Both the position numbers and the translations under genes were made by a program. Shown here piece after piece: positions 7,973 to 15,602 of a stretch of 18,131 bases of DNA. The notes beneath the pieces were generated by a model. The model saw only the letters and a program-made list of their open reading frames with translations. It searched no databases and was not told where the DNA came from. Position 1 is the stretch's first letter. The number at the start of each line of letters is the position of its first letter. The stretch comes from CAYQAE01 sp964415445 [NCBI: uncultured archaeon] (GTDB lineage: Archaea > CAYQAE01). The stretch lies in assembly GCA_964415445.1 (NCBI GenBank), contig CAYQAE010000026.1, forward strand, positions 2,442 through 20,572. The letters run 5' to 3'.

Positions 7973-8112
7973 TTTCACTCTCATAAATGATATAACAGAT
8001 GATTTAGTCGTCTTAATTTGTTTTATACAGATTTAGATATGTTATATCTACTTTAACCTCATAAAGAAATCTTTTTTTGAAAAAAAATTAAAAAATTATG
8101 AGGAAAAAATAT
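7973..8112 (+). promoter_or_regulatory. Conserved leader with inverted repeat masking the Shine-Dalgarno site (copy 2)
   Basis: Counterpart of 3250-3402. The small inverted repeat is AGATGA (7997-8002) with TCGTCT (8008-8013), one G-T pair. CTACTTTAA then CCTCATAA lie at 8050-8064. CCTCATAA (8057-8064) is an exact inverted repeat of TTATGAGG (8096-8103), whose GAGG is the Shine-Dalgarno sequence nine bases before the ATG at 8113. The CCTC/GAGG core pairing is kept in both leaders while the flanking pairs differ (outside the core in copy 1, inside in copy 2). That pattern suggests selection for masking, provided both arms are transcribed. Confidence 0.6.
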
Positions 8113-9303
8113 ATGAGAAAAAAATTAGCAGTATTTATGTTTTTTGCAGTGATTTCGGTGAGTGCAATAAGTTCTTTATTCATGATTGCACCCTCTAGTG
8201 ATGTTGAAAATCCAAATACTAGTTCTTGGGTCAATGATAATTCTAATTGGACTATAAGTGGTATAACTAATTCTTCTTATTTAATTAATAGGACAGAATT
8301 GAGGATTCCAGATGATGCGGAAAATATCCAAACAAAGATAACTAGTATTGAATTTTGGAATGAAACAGAAATTCGAAGAATCGGTAATGCCAGCTCAACT
8401 CATATTGAGGACAGCTGGGATATCAGAGATTCAAATTATTTGGAAATAAGCGGGTTTATCCCGTATTATTTTCCAAGCGGTGATATTGAATGGAATATTT
8501 CTGTTGAGTTTCAAGTGAACGGACTTAATGAAGATCTCCTATTTAGGGAAGTCAATGAATCAGGAGATTTTCCATTTGAATTCAGTTATTCAGGAATGAT
8601 TTCCTATTTTGGTTTGGTTTTTCATACAAACCAAAGTGGTTTTCCGCCAGTCCATCCAGTTTTTAATATGACTGATGGAGGAAAACCAGCAGTGAACATG
8701 GATATTATAAATTTTATACCGACAGATGATCAAGTTTCTGGAGGTATAGTTTATGAATTCATAGATAATGGTAATTGCATTGAATTAAATTCAACTGAAT
8801 TTGTTTATTTCAATGCAACTTTGGAGACAAGCTGGAGATACGACGAAGATACTTCTGGACCTATTATTGAAGGAATAAAGTATCCACAGAAAGTCACTGA
8901 TGCTGAGGAAATTCATATCTCAGCTAACATCACTGATCCAAGTGGTGTTAACGCAACATTGTACTATGGTTATGAAGCACCATACAATTATAGTGTAAAT
9001 GGAAACAATACAAGCGGAGATAAGTGGGAGTTTTTGATTTCAGCTCAAAGCTCTCATGGAGGCGAAAATCTTACATTTTATATCATATCATGGGATGGAG
9101 ATACACCTTCATCAAAGAGCCAAAGCGATTACTATAACATCACTATTGAAGAAAAGCAGAATAAAAATCCGCATCCGCAACCAAATAATGAATTATTTAA
9201 TCCATGGATTATCTTGGGTCCGGTAATTTGTGGTATTGGTGTAGTAATTGCTCTTATAATAATACGGATACTTAAATCAATTCCAGATATGCGTATAAAT
9301 TAA
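8113..9303 (+). CDS. Membrane-anchored surface protein, short paralogue of the 3403 product (copy 2, second gene)
   Basis: 396 residues of unknown function. The signal segment is shared almost exactly with the 3403 product (ISVSAISSLFMIAPSSDVE in both). A beta-rich extracellular region follows with matching motifs (SGFIPYYF; FGLVFHTNQSGFPP against FELIFHIDPDGSPP), then an Ig-like domain near 250-346 (ITDPSGVNATLYYGYE). A membrane helix lies at about 363-385, ending a few residues before the stop, so the zinc-ribbon tail of the 3403 product is absent. An ATG at 8098 is in frame, but it overlaps the GAGG that serves the ATG at 8113, and the shorter form starts MRKKL exactly like its paralogue; 8113 is therefore preferred. 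Many N-x-S/T sequons fit an exported archaeal protein. Confidence 0.82.
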   Translation: MRKKLAVFMFFAVISVSAISSLFMIAPSSDVENPNTSSWVNDNSNWTISGITNSSYLINRTELRIPDDAENIQTKITSIEFWNETEIRRIGNASSTHIEDSWDIRDSNYLEISGFIPYYFPSGDIEWNISVEFQVNGLNEDLLFREVNESGDFPFEFSYSGMISYFGLVFHTNQSGFPPVHPVFNMTDGGKPAVNMDIINFIPTDDQVSGGIVYEFIDNGNCIELNSTEFVYFNATLETSWRYDEDTSGPIIEGIKYPQKVTDAEEIHISANITDPSGVNATLYYGYEAPYNYSVNGNNTSGDKWEFLISAQSSHGGENLTFYIISWDGDTPSSKSQSDYYNITIEEKQNKNPHPQPNNELFNPWIILGPVICGIGVVIALIIIRILKSIPDMRIN

Positions 9304-9330
9304 TATCTTATTTTTTTATTTTTTTTATTT
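9304..9330 (+). terminator. Poly-T tract after the 8113 gene
   Basis: Runs of seven and eight T directly after the stop codon, without a hairpin, as in archaeal oligo-T termination. The following bases to about 9470 are T-rich with no gene seen. Confidence 0.45.
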
Positions 9331-9480
9331 CTTAATTTTCGATTTAGAAGATTCAAAAAAGACTAATATTCTATATATCGTTTTCAATCCCATATAATTT
9401 TATTTTAGCTTTTTATATTCTATTTTTTCTAAAAAAGACTTATTTAATTATTTTTTGTTAAAGTTTAAATATTTTTTGCT

Positions 9481-9505
9481 TTTATATAGGAAATAAGTTT
9501 CCTAT
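9481..9505 (+). promoter_or_regulatory. TATA box and NrpR-like operator of the amt-glnK-glnN operon
   Basis: A TATA box TTTATATA (9481-9488) is directly followed by GGAA-N6-TTCC (9489-9502, spacer ATAAGT), the recognition pattern reported for the archaeal nitrogen repressor NrpR. The palindrome extends to eight perfect pairs, ATAGGAAA / TTTCCTAT (9486-9505). A dimeric repressor here would overlap TBP/TFB or the polymerase entry site, giving repression under nitrogen sufficiency and release by 2-oxoglutarate. nrpR itself is not in the window. Confidence 0.8.
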
Positions 9506-9531
9506 TACCTATACAATGGGGTGAAATTAAT

Positions 9532-10782
9532 ATGGCAGAAGCGACAATAATGGGTATTGATACAATATGGGTATTAATTGCTGCATTTTTAGTGTTTTTT
9601 ATGCAGGCAGGTTTTGGTATGGTTGAAGCTGGTTTTATTAGAGCTAAAAACAGTATAAATATTTTAATGAAGAATTTTATTGACTATTGTCTTGCAAGTC
9701 TAATGTTTTTTGCAGTAGGCTATGCAATAATGTTTGGAGAAGGAAATAGCTTAATAGGATATGGTGGTTTTTTTCTCAACGATGCATACAATTCAAGCGG
9801 TGTCCCTTTATATGCATTTGTGCTATTTCAGATTGCATTTGCAGGAGCTGCGGCTACAATTGTTGCAGGTGCTATGGCAGAGCGGATGAAATTTCCTGCA
9901 TATTTAATTTATACCGCTGTAATTAGTGCACTAGTATATCCTATAGTTGGCCATTGGATTTGGGGTGGTGGTTGGTTAGCTGAGATGAATTTTGCAGATT
10001 TTGCAGGATCAACTGTAGTTCATCTAGTTGGTGGATCTATTGCATTCATTGGTGCATACATATTAGGTCCAAGGCGAGGTAAATATAACAAGGACGGATC
10101 ATCTAATATCTTAGCAGGTCATAATATTCCAATTGCGGCATTGGGTGTATTTATTCTTTGGTTCGGATGGTTTGGCTTTAATGCTGGAAGTACTTTATCT
10201 GTTGGGGATGGTAATCTTATTGCTCGTGTGGCTCTAAATACTAATTTAGCTGCTGCAGCTGGTGGTATATCATCAATGATAATAATTTGGGCAAAATATG
10301 GAAAAGCTGATATGTCAATGACTATGAATGGTATCTTAGGTGGATTAGTTGGAATTACTGCTCCATGTGCATATGTGGGCCCTGAATCTGCTATACTAAT
10401 TGGATTTATAGCAGGAATTGTGGTAGTATATGGTGTATTATTTATTGATAGACTTAGAGTTGATGATCCAGTGGGTGCTGTTGCAGTGCATGGTCTAAAC
10501 GGTGCTTGGGGCACAATTGCGGTAGGTTTATTTGGTAAAGCGTCCTTAGGACTTGCAAACGATGGACTCTTCTTAGGAGGGGGTATTGAACAGTTACTCA
10601 TCCAAATATTAGGGGTGGTAGTTGTAGCAGGATTTTGTATTGCTTCTATGGGTGCAGTATTTTTAGCTATAAAATTATCCATAGGTCTTAGAGTAGATAG
10701 AATGGAAGAATTTAGAGGCCTAGATATAGGTGAGCATGGAATGGAATCATATAGTGAATTTCAAATCTTTACAAATAAATAG
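9532..10782 (+). CDS. amt: Ammonium transporter Amt
   Basis: Integral membrane ammonium channel of the Amt/MEP/Rh family, 416 residues, close to the usual length. It opens with the family-typical segment FFMQAGFGMVEAGFIRAKN and has the PIVGHWIWGGGWLA segment. The two pore histidines are in VHLVGGS (about residue 163) and AVHGLNGAWGT (about 319). Multiple hydrophobic helices (about 11 expected) span the protein, followed by a short cytoplasmic tail. The start is supported by GGGGTGA upstream of ATG 9532. glnK follows by 11 bases; its product normally blocks the Amt pore when nitrogen is plentiful. The NrpR-like operator upstream implies induction on nitrogen limitation. Confidence 0.97.
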   Translation: MAEATIMGIDTIWVLIAAFLVFFMQAGFGMVEAGFIRAKNSINILMKNFIDYCLASLMFFAVGYAIMFGEGNSLIGYGGFFLNDAYNSSGVPLYAFVLFQIAFAGAAATIVAGAMAERMKFPAYLIYTAVISALVYPIVGHWIWGGGWLAEMNFADFAGSTVVHLVGGSIAFIGAYILGPRRGKYNKDGSSNILAGHNIPIAALGVFILWFGWFGFNAGSTLSVGDGNLIARVALNTNLAAAAGGISSMIIIWAKYGKADMSMTMNGILGGLVGITAPCAYVGPESAILIGFIAGIVVVYGVLFIDRLRVDDPVGAVAVHGLNGAWGTIAVGLFGKASLGLANDGLFLGGGIEQLLIQILGVVVVAGFCIASMGAVFLAIKLSIGLRVDRMEEFRGLDIGEHGMESYSEFQIFTNK

Positions 10783-10793
10783 GAGGGATTTAG

Positions 10794-11135
10794 ATGAAAT
10801 TGATTATAGCATATATCCAACCTGAAAAATTAACTGATGTTAAAAAAGAATTATTTGCAAATGAAATTTACAAAATGTCAGTTACTACATCTTTAGGGTG
10901 TGGACAGCAGAGAGGTTTTCATGAAGTCTATCGTGGAGTTGAAGAAGAGGTAAACTTATTGAAAAAAATGAGATTAGAGATTGCAGTAAACGATGATTAT
11001 GTTGATAGAACCGTTGAAGCAATAATTAAAGGTGCAAAAACAGGTAAAATTGGTGATGGTAAGATATTTGTGATTGATATCCAAAATTGTATAAGAATAA
11101 GAACAGAAGAAGAAGGTAAGATTGCTATAGGCTAA
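10794..11135 (+). CDS. glnK: Nitrogen regulatory PII protein GlnK
   Basis: 113-residue PII signal protein; the trimer senses ATP/ADP and 2-oxoglutarate and gates Amt, and often modulates glutamine synthetase. The T-loop is complete, with GCGQQRG (35-41, including the conserved Gln39) and Tyr46 in EVYRG, the position that is uridylylated in some bacteria. The C-terminal part shows [11 protein letters not shown] and RIRTEE, the usual nucleotide-binding region. It begins 11 bases after amt with a strong GGAGGG Shine-Dalgarno sequence. Adjacency to amt and the sequence favour GlnK over the NifI proteins of nif operons. Confidence 0.96.
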   Translation: MKLIIAYIQPEKLTDVKKELFANEIYKMSVTTSLGCGQQRGFHEVYRGVEEEVNLLKKMRLEIAVNDDYVDRTVEAIIKGAKTGKIGDGKIFVIDIQNCIRIRTEEEGKIAIG

Positions 11136-11153
11136 ATTTAGAAAAAATATAAA

Positions 11154-11222
11154 ATGGAGGTATATTTAAAAAAAGTAGATAGTCAAATACCAATTGGTAA
11201 TATTTTGATTATAAAAAAATAG
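11154..11222 (+). other. Possible 22-codon leader ORF with internal palindrome between glnK and glnN
   Basis: An ATG frame of 22 codons ends 11 bases before glnN. Inside it, TACCAATTGGTA (11188-11199) is a perfect 12-base palindrome flanked by CAAA and TTTG in near-symmetry. It could be a leader peptide or an operator or attenuator acting on glnN alone. Nothing upstream clearly sets the start, and the ORF may be chance. Confidence 0.25.
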
Positions 11223-11233
11223 AGGTAATTAAT

Positions 11234-13345
11234 ATGGTAGCAAAAGATAGTAGATTATCAGAAGATAAGACTCAATTAACTAAAATATTTGGAGAAAATG
11301 TCTTTAGTATTAAAAATATGAGAAATTATTTATCAGACAAAGCATATAGATCATTGAGATCAACAATATTGTCTGGATTATCCCTAGATCCTACAATAGC
11401 TGATGAAGTTGCAGATGCAATGAAAACATGGGCCTTATCAAAGGGTGCAACTCATTTTACTCATTGGTTTCAACCTCTCACTGGATCCACTGCAGAAAAG
11501 CATGATTCATTTGTGGTCCCAGATCGTGAGGGTGGGGTGATTCTAAAATTTTCAGGAAAAGAGCTTATTCAAGGAGAACCAGATGCTTCAAGTTTTCCCT
11601 CTGGTGGACTCAGAGCTACTTTTGAAGCTCGAGGTTATACTGCATGGGATCCAACTAGCCCTGCTTTTATCAAAGAAGGATCAAATGGTGCAACTTTGTG
11701 TATACCTACTGTATTTTGTGGATATCATGGAGAAGCTTTAGATAAAAAAACTGCAATCTTAAGATCTACAGATGCACTATCAAAGCAAGTTTGTAGATTA
11801 GGGAAGTTCTTTGGAATTGATTCAGATGGAAAAAGAGCATATGCAACATTGGGAAGCGAACAAGAATACTTTTTAATTGATAAAGACTATTTTGATTCAA
11901 GGATAGATCTTCTGCAGACTGGTAGAACTTTATTTGGAAGAGAGCCTGCAAAGCATCAACAATTAGATGATCATTATTTTGGTGCAATAAAAGATTGTGT
12001 TTTATCTTTTATGAGTGATTTAGATAGAGAATTATGGCGTTTAGGTGTCCCAGCTAGAACTAGACATAATGAAGTATGTCCAGCCCAGTTTGAGATAGCT
12101 CCTATGTTTGAAGAGCTAAATTTATCTGTAGATCATAACATGATTACTATGGAAGTGTTAAGAGAAGTTGCAGAGCGACATGGGTTAGTTTGTCTTTTGC
12201 ATGAAAAACCCTATGCAGGTGTAAATGGTTCAGGAAAACATAATAATTGGTCTATAGTTGGCCCTGATGGTAAAAATTGGCTTACTCCGGGTGATAATCC
12301 ACATGAGAACGCTAAATTTTTAACAATGATTTGTGCTCTAATGAGTGCAGTTGATAAACATCAGGGATTACTTCGAGCATCAGTAGCTAGTGCTGGAAAT
12401 GATCATAGATTAGGTGCAAATGAAGCTCCTCCTGCAATTATATCTATATTTTTAGGTGATCAACTCTCTGATATAATTGAGCAGATTGAGAAAGGAGAAA
12501 AAATGAGTTCAAAATCAGGCGGCACAATTGAGATTGGTGTCTCTTCTTTGCCTAAATTTCCAAGAGATGTAACTGATAGAAACAGAACTTCACCTTTTGC
12601 TTTCACAGGCAATAAATTTGAATTTAGGGCTGTGGGTTCTAACCAAAATCCAGCAGGTGCAAATGTAGTTTTAAATACAATAGTGGCAGAAGCAATTGAT
12701 GAGATATGCACACAACTTGATAAGGATATAGGGGCTGGAAAAGATTTTAATGAATCTCTTCAAAGTATACTGAAAGATATAGTAAAAAAACACAAAAGGA
12801 TATTATTTAACGGAGATAATTATACAGATGAGTGGTTAGATGAAGCAGAAAAGAGAGATCTTTTGAATCTTAAAAAAACACCAGAGGCGTTGAAGTATAT
12901 TACAACAAAGCAGACAATTGAAACTTTCAAAAAATATAAGGTATTTTCAGAAAGAGAGCTTAAATCTCGACATGAAGTATATCAAGAAGTATATGATGAA
13001 ACTATATTATTTGAAGGAAAATGCGCATATACTATTGCTAAAACAGAGGTATTGCCAGTAGCATTTATGTATCAATCTGAATTAGCTGCAACTATTAATT
13101 CTGTAAAATCAGTGGGCATATCTGAGATAAGTGAGAGCAAAGAACTACTTGAAGACGTTGTGAGATTGACAGATAATTTACTTGGTGCTTTAAAAGAGCT
13201 TGAATTGTGTATAGATAGCAAAGACGGTAAAAAAATAATTGAAGCTATGCAAAAAGTAAGAGAGCCAGCAGATGAACTAGAGGGTATTATTCCTAAAGAC
13301 TTATGGCCACTCCCATCTTATGTTGAGATGATGTTTAGATTATAA
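11234..13345 (+). CDS. glnN: Glutamine synthetase type III
   Basis: ATP-dependent condensation of glutamate and ammonia to glutamine, cytoplasmic. At 703 residues it has the length of the GSIII (GlnN) class, well above the 440-470 of GSI. Family segments: the GSIII N-terminal region with FTHWFQPLTGSTAEKHDSF, the catalytic metal-site segment TLGSEQEYFLI (about 207-217), AQFEIAPMFEE, the ammonium/glutamate region NGSGKHNNWS (about 331), RLGANEAPPA (about 392) and FEFRAVGSNQNPAGAN (about 459-475), then the GSIII-specific C-terminal helices. The start is supported by AGAGGT eight bases upstream. It is the last gene of the amt-glnK operon, linking uptake to assimilation. GSIII is less common in archaea than GSI; transfer from bacteria is possible but not shown here. 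Confidence 0.96.
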   Translation: MVAKDSRLSEDKTQLTKIFGENVFSIKNMRNYLSDKAYRSLRSTILSGLSLDPTIADEVADAMKTWALSKGATHFTHWFQPLTGSTAEKHDSFVVPDREGGVILKFSGKELIQGEPDASSFPSGGLRATFEARGYTAWDPTSPAFIKEGSNGATLCIPTVFCGYHGEALDKKTAILRSTDALSKQVCRLGKFFGIDSDGKRAYATLGSEQEYFLIDKDYFDSRIDLLQTGRTLFGREPAKHQQLDDHYFGAIKDCVLSFMSDLDRELWRLGVPARTRHNEVCPAQFEIAPMFEELNLSVDHNMITMEVLREVAERHGLVCLLHEKPYAGVNGSGKHNNWSIVGPDGKNWLTPGDNPHENAKFLTMICALMSAVDKHQGLLRASVASAGNDHRLGANEAPPAIISIFLGDQLSDIIEQIEKGEKMSSKSGGTIEIGVSSLPKFPRDVTDRNRTSPFAFTGNKFEFRAVGSNQNPAGANVVLNTIVAEAIDEICTQLDKDIGAGKDFNESLQSILKDIVKKHKRILFNGDNYTDEWLDEAEKRDLLNLKKTPEALKYITTKQTIETFKKYKVFSERELKSRHEVYQEVYDETILFEGKCAYTIAKTEVLPVAFMYQSELAATINSVKSVGISEISESKELLEDVVRLTDNLLGALKELELCIDSKDGKKIIEAMQKVREPADELEGIIPKDLWPLPSYVEMMFRL

Positions 13346-13353
13346 ATTTTAGG

Positions 13354-13391
13354 CCAATCCATTTACTATGGGTTGGATTTTATTTATTTTT
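13354..13391 (+). terminator. Hairpin terminator after glnN
   Basis: CCAATCCAT (13354-13362), five-base loop, ATGGGTTGG (13368-13376): nine pairs including one G-U, followed by ATTTTATTTATTTTT. It sits between convergent genes and overlaps the end of the minus-strand gene at 13380, so it may act in both directions. Confidence 0.65.
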
Positions 13392-14258
13392 CCAAAAATC
13401 TCTGTCTCTTTTTTCGTCAATTTCTTGTATTAGTTTTTTTGGATATGGATTGAAAAAAGTCTGATTTATAATATCCTTATTTTTTAGAATTATCCTTGAT
13501 ACTTCTTTTAGAGTTTCAAGGCTTATTTTATTTTCTTTATATTTTTCTAAAATCTCTTTTTCATCAATTAATTTAATAAAGAAGTTGTAGATATCTTTAC
13601 TTAAGGGTGGTTTTTTCATTATTTGTTTAATTTTTTCAAAATAATCTTTATCGGATATATCTAGCTCTTTGCATAAATTAGGATTATAGAATTCAAATAA
13701 TAACTTATTTGATTCGTTGAATTCTTCTAATTTATTTGATTTTGATGCTTTTTTATATCTTGCAAATAAAAATAGTTTAGTTAGAAAATGATCTCTTATT
13801 TTTTTATTTCTTAATCTATCTTCTTCTTCGATAGGATATCCACTAAATTTTTCTTCTACTCTGCTTGCAAAAAATCCACCACATTTTCCAACTACAGGTG
13901 ATCCACGCATACCAGAATAGACTTTTATATTTTTAACTCCCATGGTGGGTGATTTTGATTTAAATATAAATCCATCTACATCTTCTAATTCATTAACAAA
14001 CTTTTTAGAAAAATTATTCATTTTCTCCGTTACATCCTTGTTTGTTTTATGTTGTATTAGTCTGTAATTATTATCTACTTTTACAATTCTTATTGGCTCT
14101 CTTGGGACTCCAAGGCCAATTTCATATTCTGGACAAACCTTAATGAATTCTACAAAAGGAATTAAATCTTCTACTATTTTTGAAGGTATCATCTGACCAT
14201 TGTATCTTACCTTCTCGAATTCTAAACAAGCACTTGTCAAAACTCTTGGTTTTATCAT
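13380..14258 (-). CDS. DUF523-DUF1722 fusion protein (TudS-like / YbgA family)
   Basis: 292 residues. The N-terminal half is DUF523, the family of the iron-sulphur enzyme TudS (thiouracil desulfurase); the C-terminal half (from about 165) is DUF1722, as in E. coli YbgA. DUF523 motifs seen: SACLEF (Cys near 10), KVCPEYEIGLGVPREPIRIV (Cys near 57), and SKSPTMGVKNIKVYSG near 103-118. In most relatives I know, the last motif reads SPSCG; here the Cys position is Met, so a three-Cys cluster as in TudS may not form. The start ATG overlaps the stop of the UV-endonuclease gene by four bases (ATGA), showing translational coupling. DUF1722 genes often neighbour photolyase genes, and this link to a UV-damage enzyme fits that pattern. 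The reaction catalysed is unknown. Confidence 0.85.
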   Translation of the reverse strand: MIKPRVLTSACLEFEKVRYNGQMIPSKIVEDLIPFVEFIKVCPEYEIGLGVPREPIRIVKVDNNYRLIQHKTNKDVTEKMNNFSKKFVNELEDVDGFIFKSKSPTMGVKNIKVYSGMRGSPVVGKCGGFFASRVEEKFSGYPIEEEDRLRNKKIRDHFLTKLFLFARYKKASKSNKLEEFNESNKLLFEFYNPNLCKELDISDKDYFEKIKQIMKKPPLSKDIYNFFIKLIDEKEILEKYKENKISLETLKEVSRIILKNKDIINQTFFNPYPKKLIQEIDEKRDRDFWKNK

Positions 14259-15127
14259 TTTATCACTTTAATTGCTTCTAATGCGCTCTTTTCTTTATCT
14301 TTTATCTCAAGCATAATATCAAAATCAATATCTTTCGTTTCTCTGATATATGATTTAAAATCTTCTATATTTATGTGTTGTGCGTGTTTTCCTTTTCTAC
14401 CTTCAGGGTTTTGAGAACTATAATCTGTCATCAAAATCCCATCTTTTTTTTTCCATGATTTTTTAGCTGATTTTATAGCATCTATAATTTTCTCTCCGTT
14501 ATTTCGACATTTATGGTGAAATGGATCAAAAATTATAGGTATATCTATCTTTTCAGATATATCTAGACAATCTTTTAGTGAAAAAAGTCTATCATCGTTT
14601 TCAATTGCTAATCTTTTTTTTATAAATTTTGGTAGGTCTTTATATCGTTCTGTGAATCTTTCTTTTGCTGATTTAATATCTCCATATACTCCGCCTACGT
14701 GAATTTGTATTTTTGCTGTGGGGTCTAAATTCATCAAATCAAGTACTTCACAGTGCCAAATTAAATCTTTGATACTTTTTTCGACCACATAATCTTTTGG
14801 AGAATTAATAAGTACAAACTGATCTGGATGCATAGATATTCTAATATTATTTTTGTTTATGATTTTCCCGATTTCTCTAAACTGCTCTTTAAAATGATCT
14901 TGCCATCTAAACTTACAAATTGGGTGGCTTGCAAAAGGAATTAAATCTGAACTGATTCTAAAAAAGAGTAGGTTTTTTTCTACGTTATATTCTAATATTT
15001 TCTTTAGGCATTTAAGATTATTTTTGACTTTTTTGATTAGATTTTCTTCTGAATAGTTAGCTAATCTAAAAGAGGAATTAGCTGTACATCCTAAAGATCT
15101 ATTAATACAAGGATATCCTATTTTCAT
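14255..15127 (-). CDS. uvsE: UV damage endonuclease (UvdE/UvsE)
   Basis: TIM-barrel, metal-dependent endonuclease that nicks DNA 5' of UV photoproducts and other lesions, starting an alternative excision repair. 290 residues, typical of the core enzyme. Family motifs: MKIGYPCIN and SLGCTAN at the N-terminus, LLFFRISSDLIPFASHP, then metal and active-site segments SMHPDQFVLINSP (about 107-119), IHVGGVYGD, LAIENDDR, FDPFHHKCRN, HAQHI and EIKDKE near the C-terminus. It lies nine bases downstream of a membrane-protein gene and overlaps the DUF523-DUF1722 gene, so the three are likely one operon. No clear Shine-Dalgarno sequence precedes the ATG. Confidence 0.95.
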   Translation of the reverse strand: MKIGYPCINRSLGCTANSSFRLANYSEENLIKKVKNNLKCLKKILEYNVEKNLLFFRISSDLIPFASHPICKFRWQDHFKEQFREIGKIINKNNIRISMHPDQFVLINSPKDYVVEKSIKDLIWHCEVLDLMNLDPTAKIQIHVGGVYGDIKSAKERFTERYKDLPKFIKKRLAIENDDRLFSLKDCLDISEKIDIPIIFDPFHHKCRNNGEKIIDAIKSAKKSWKKKDGILMTDYSSQNPEGRKGKHAQHINIEDFKSYIRETKDIDFDIMLEIKDKEKSALEAIKVIK

Positions 15128-15136
15128 GATAGTAAA

Positions 15137-15532
15137 TTATGCTAATCTTCTAGCGTAGATGGACAAAATAATTCCAATGCCACCAGTGGATGCAAACCCT
15201 GCTATTGTTGGCGATTGTTCACTAATTGCAATTACTAAAGCGATAATAAGTCCGAATAGACCCATACCCGCACCTAAAGATATAGTAAATTTTCCTATTT
15301 TTGTTTTTTCTTTTGAAATTAAAATTGAACCTAAAATTACAGCGATACCACCTAAAGATGCGACAAACAACAAAACTGCAAAAATTATATCTACATATTC
15401 ATTGTCGACTATATTTTCTGTAACAAAATCTTTTGTATCACTCCATGCAGCAGCACCACTTAATCCTGCCATAATTAAAAGTATTCCTGCAATTAATCCA
15501 ATTAGACCTGCTTTTTTATGAGAAGATACCAT
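15137..15532 (-). CDS. Small four-helix membrane protein of unknown function
   Basis: 131 residues from ATG 15532. Four hydrophobic segments: about 10-29 (IGLIAGILLIMAGLSGAAAW), 47-69 (IFAVLLFVASLGGIAVILGS), 82-104 (SLGAGMGLFGLIIALVIAI) and 109-127 (IAGFASTGGIGIILSIYA), with a short acidic loop between the first two. A TTG three codons earlier is in frame, but neither start has a clear Shine-Dalgarno site; ATG is preferred. It is the first gene of the minus-strand set with the UV endonuclease. No family recognised; a role in DNA repair would be guilt by association only. Confidence 0.7.
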   Translation of the reverse strand: MVSSHKKAGLIGLIAGILLIMAGLSGAAAWSDTKDFVTENIVDNEYVDIIFAVLLFVASLGGIAVILGSILISKEKTKIGKFTISLGAGMGLFGLIIALVIAISEQSPTIAGFASTGGIGIILSIYARRLA

Positions 15533-15602
15533 CTTAATCAAAGATGTTTTTCTATCTTTTCTATCTAAAAAAGTTTTGGTTGAGAACGGGTGTGGGACAT
15601 AA

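Noticed and set aside
8098-8112. ATG 8098 as start of the second-copy surface protein
   Set aside because: It overlaps the GAGG that serves ATG 8113, and the shorter form begins exactly as its paralogue does (MRKKL).
10119-10682. Long antisense frame within amt
   Set aside because: Shadow of the amt reading frame; Pro/Ile/Thr-rich composition with no family features.
15159-15521. Plus-strand frame opposite the small membrane protein
   Set aside because: Shadow; the minus-strand frame has four clean membrane helices and fits the operon.
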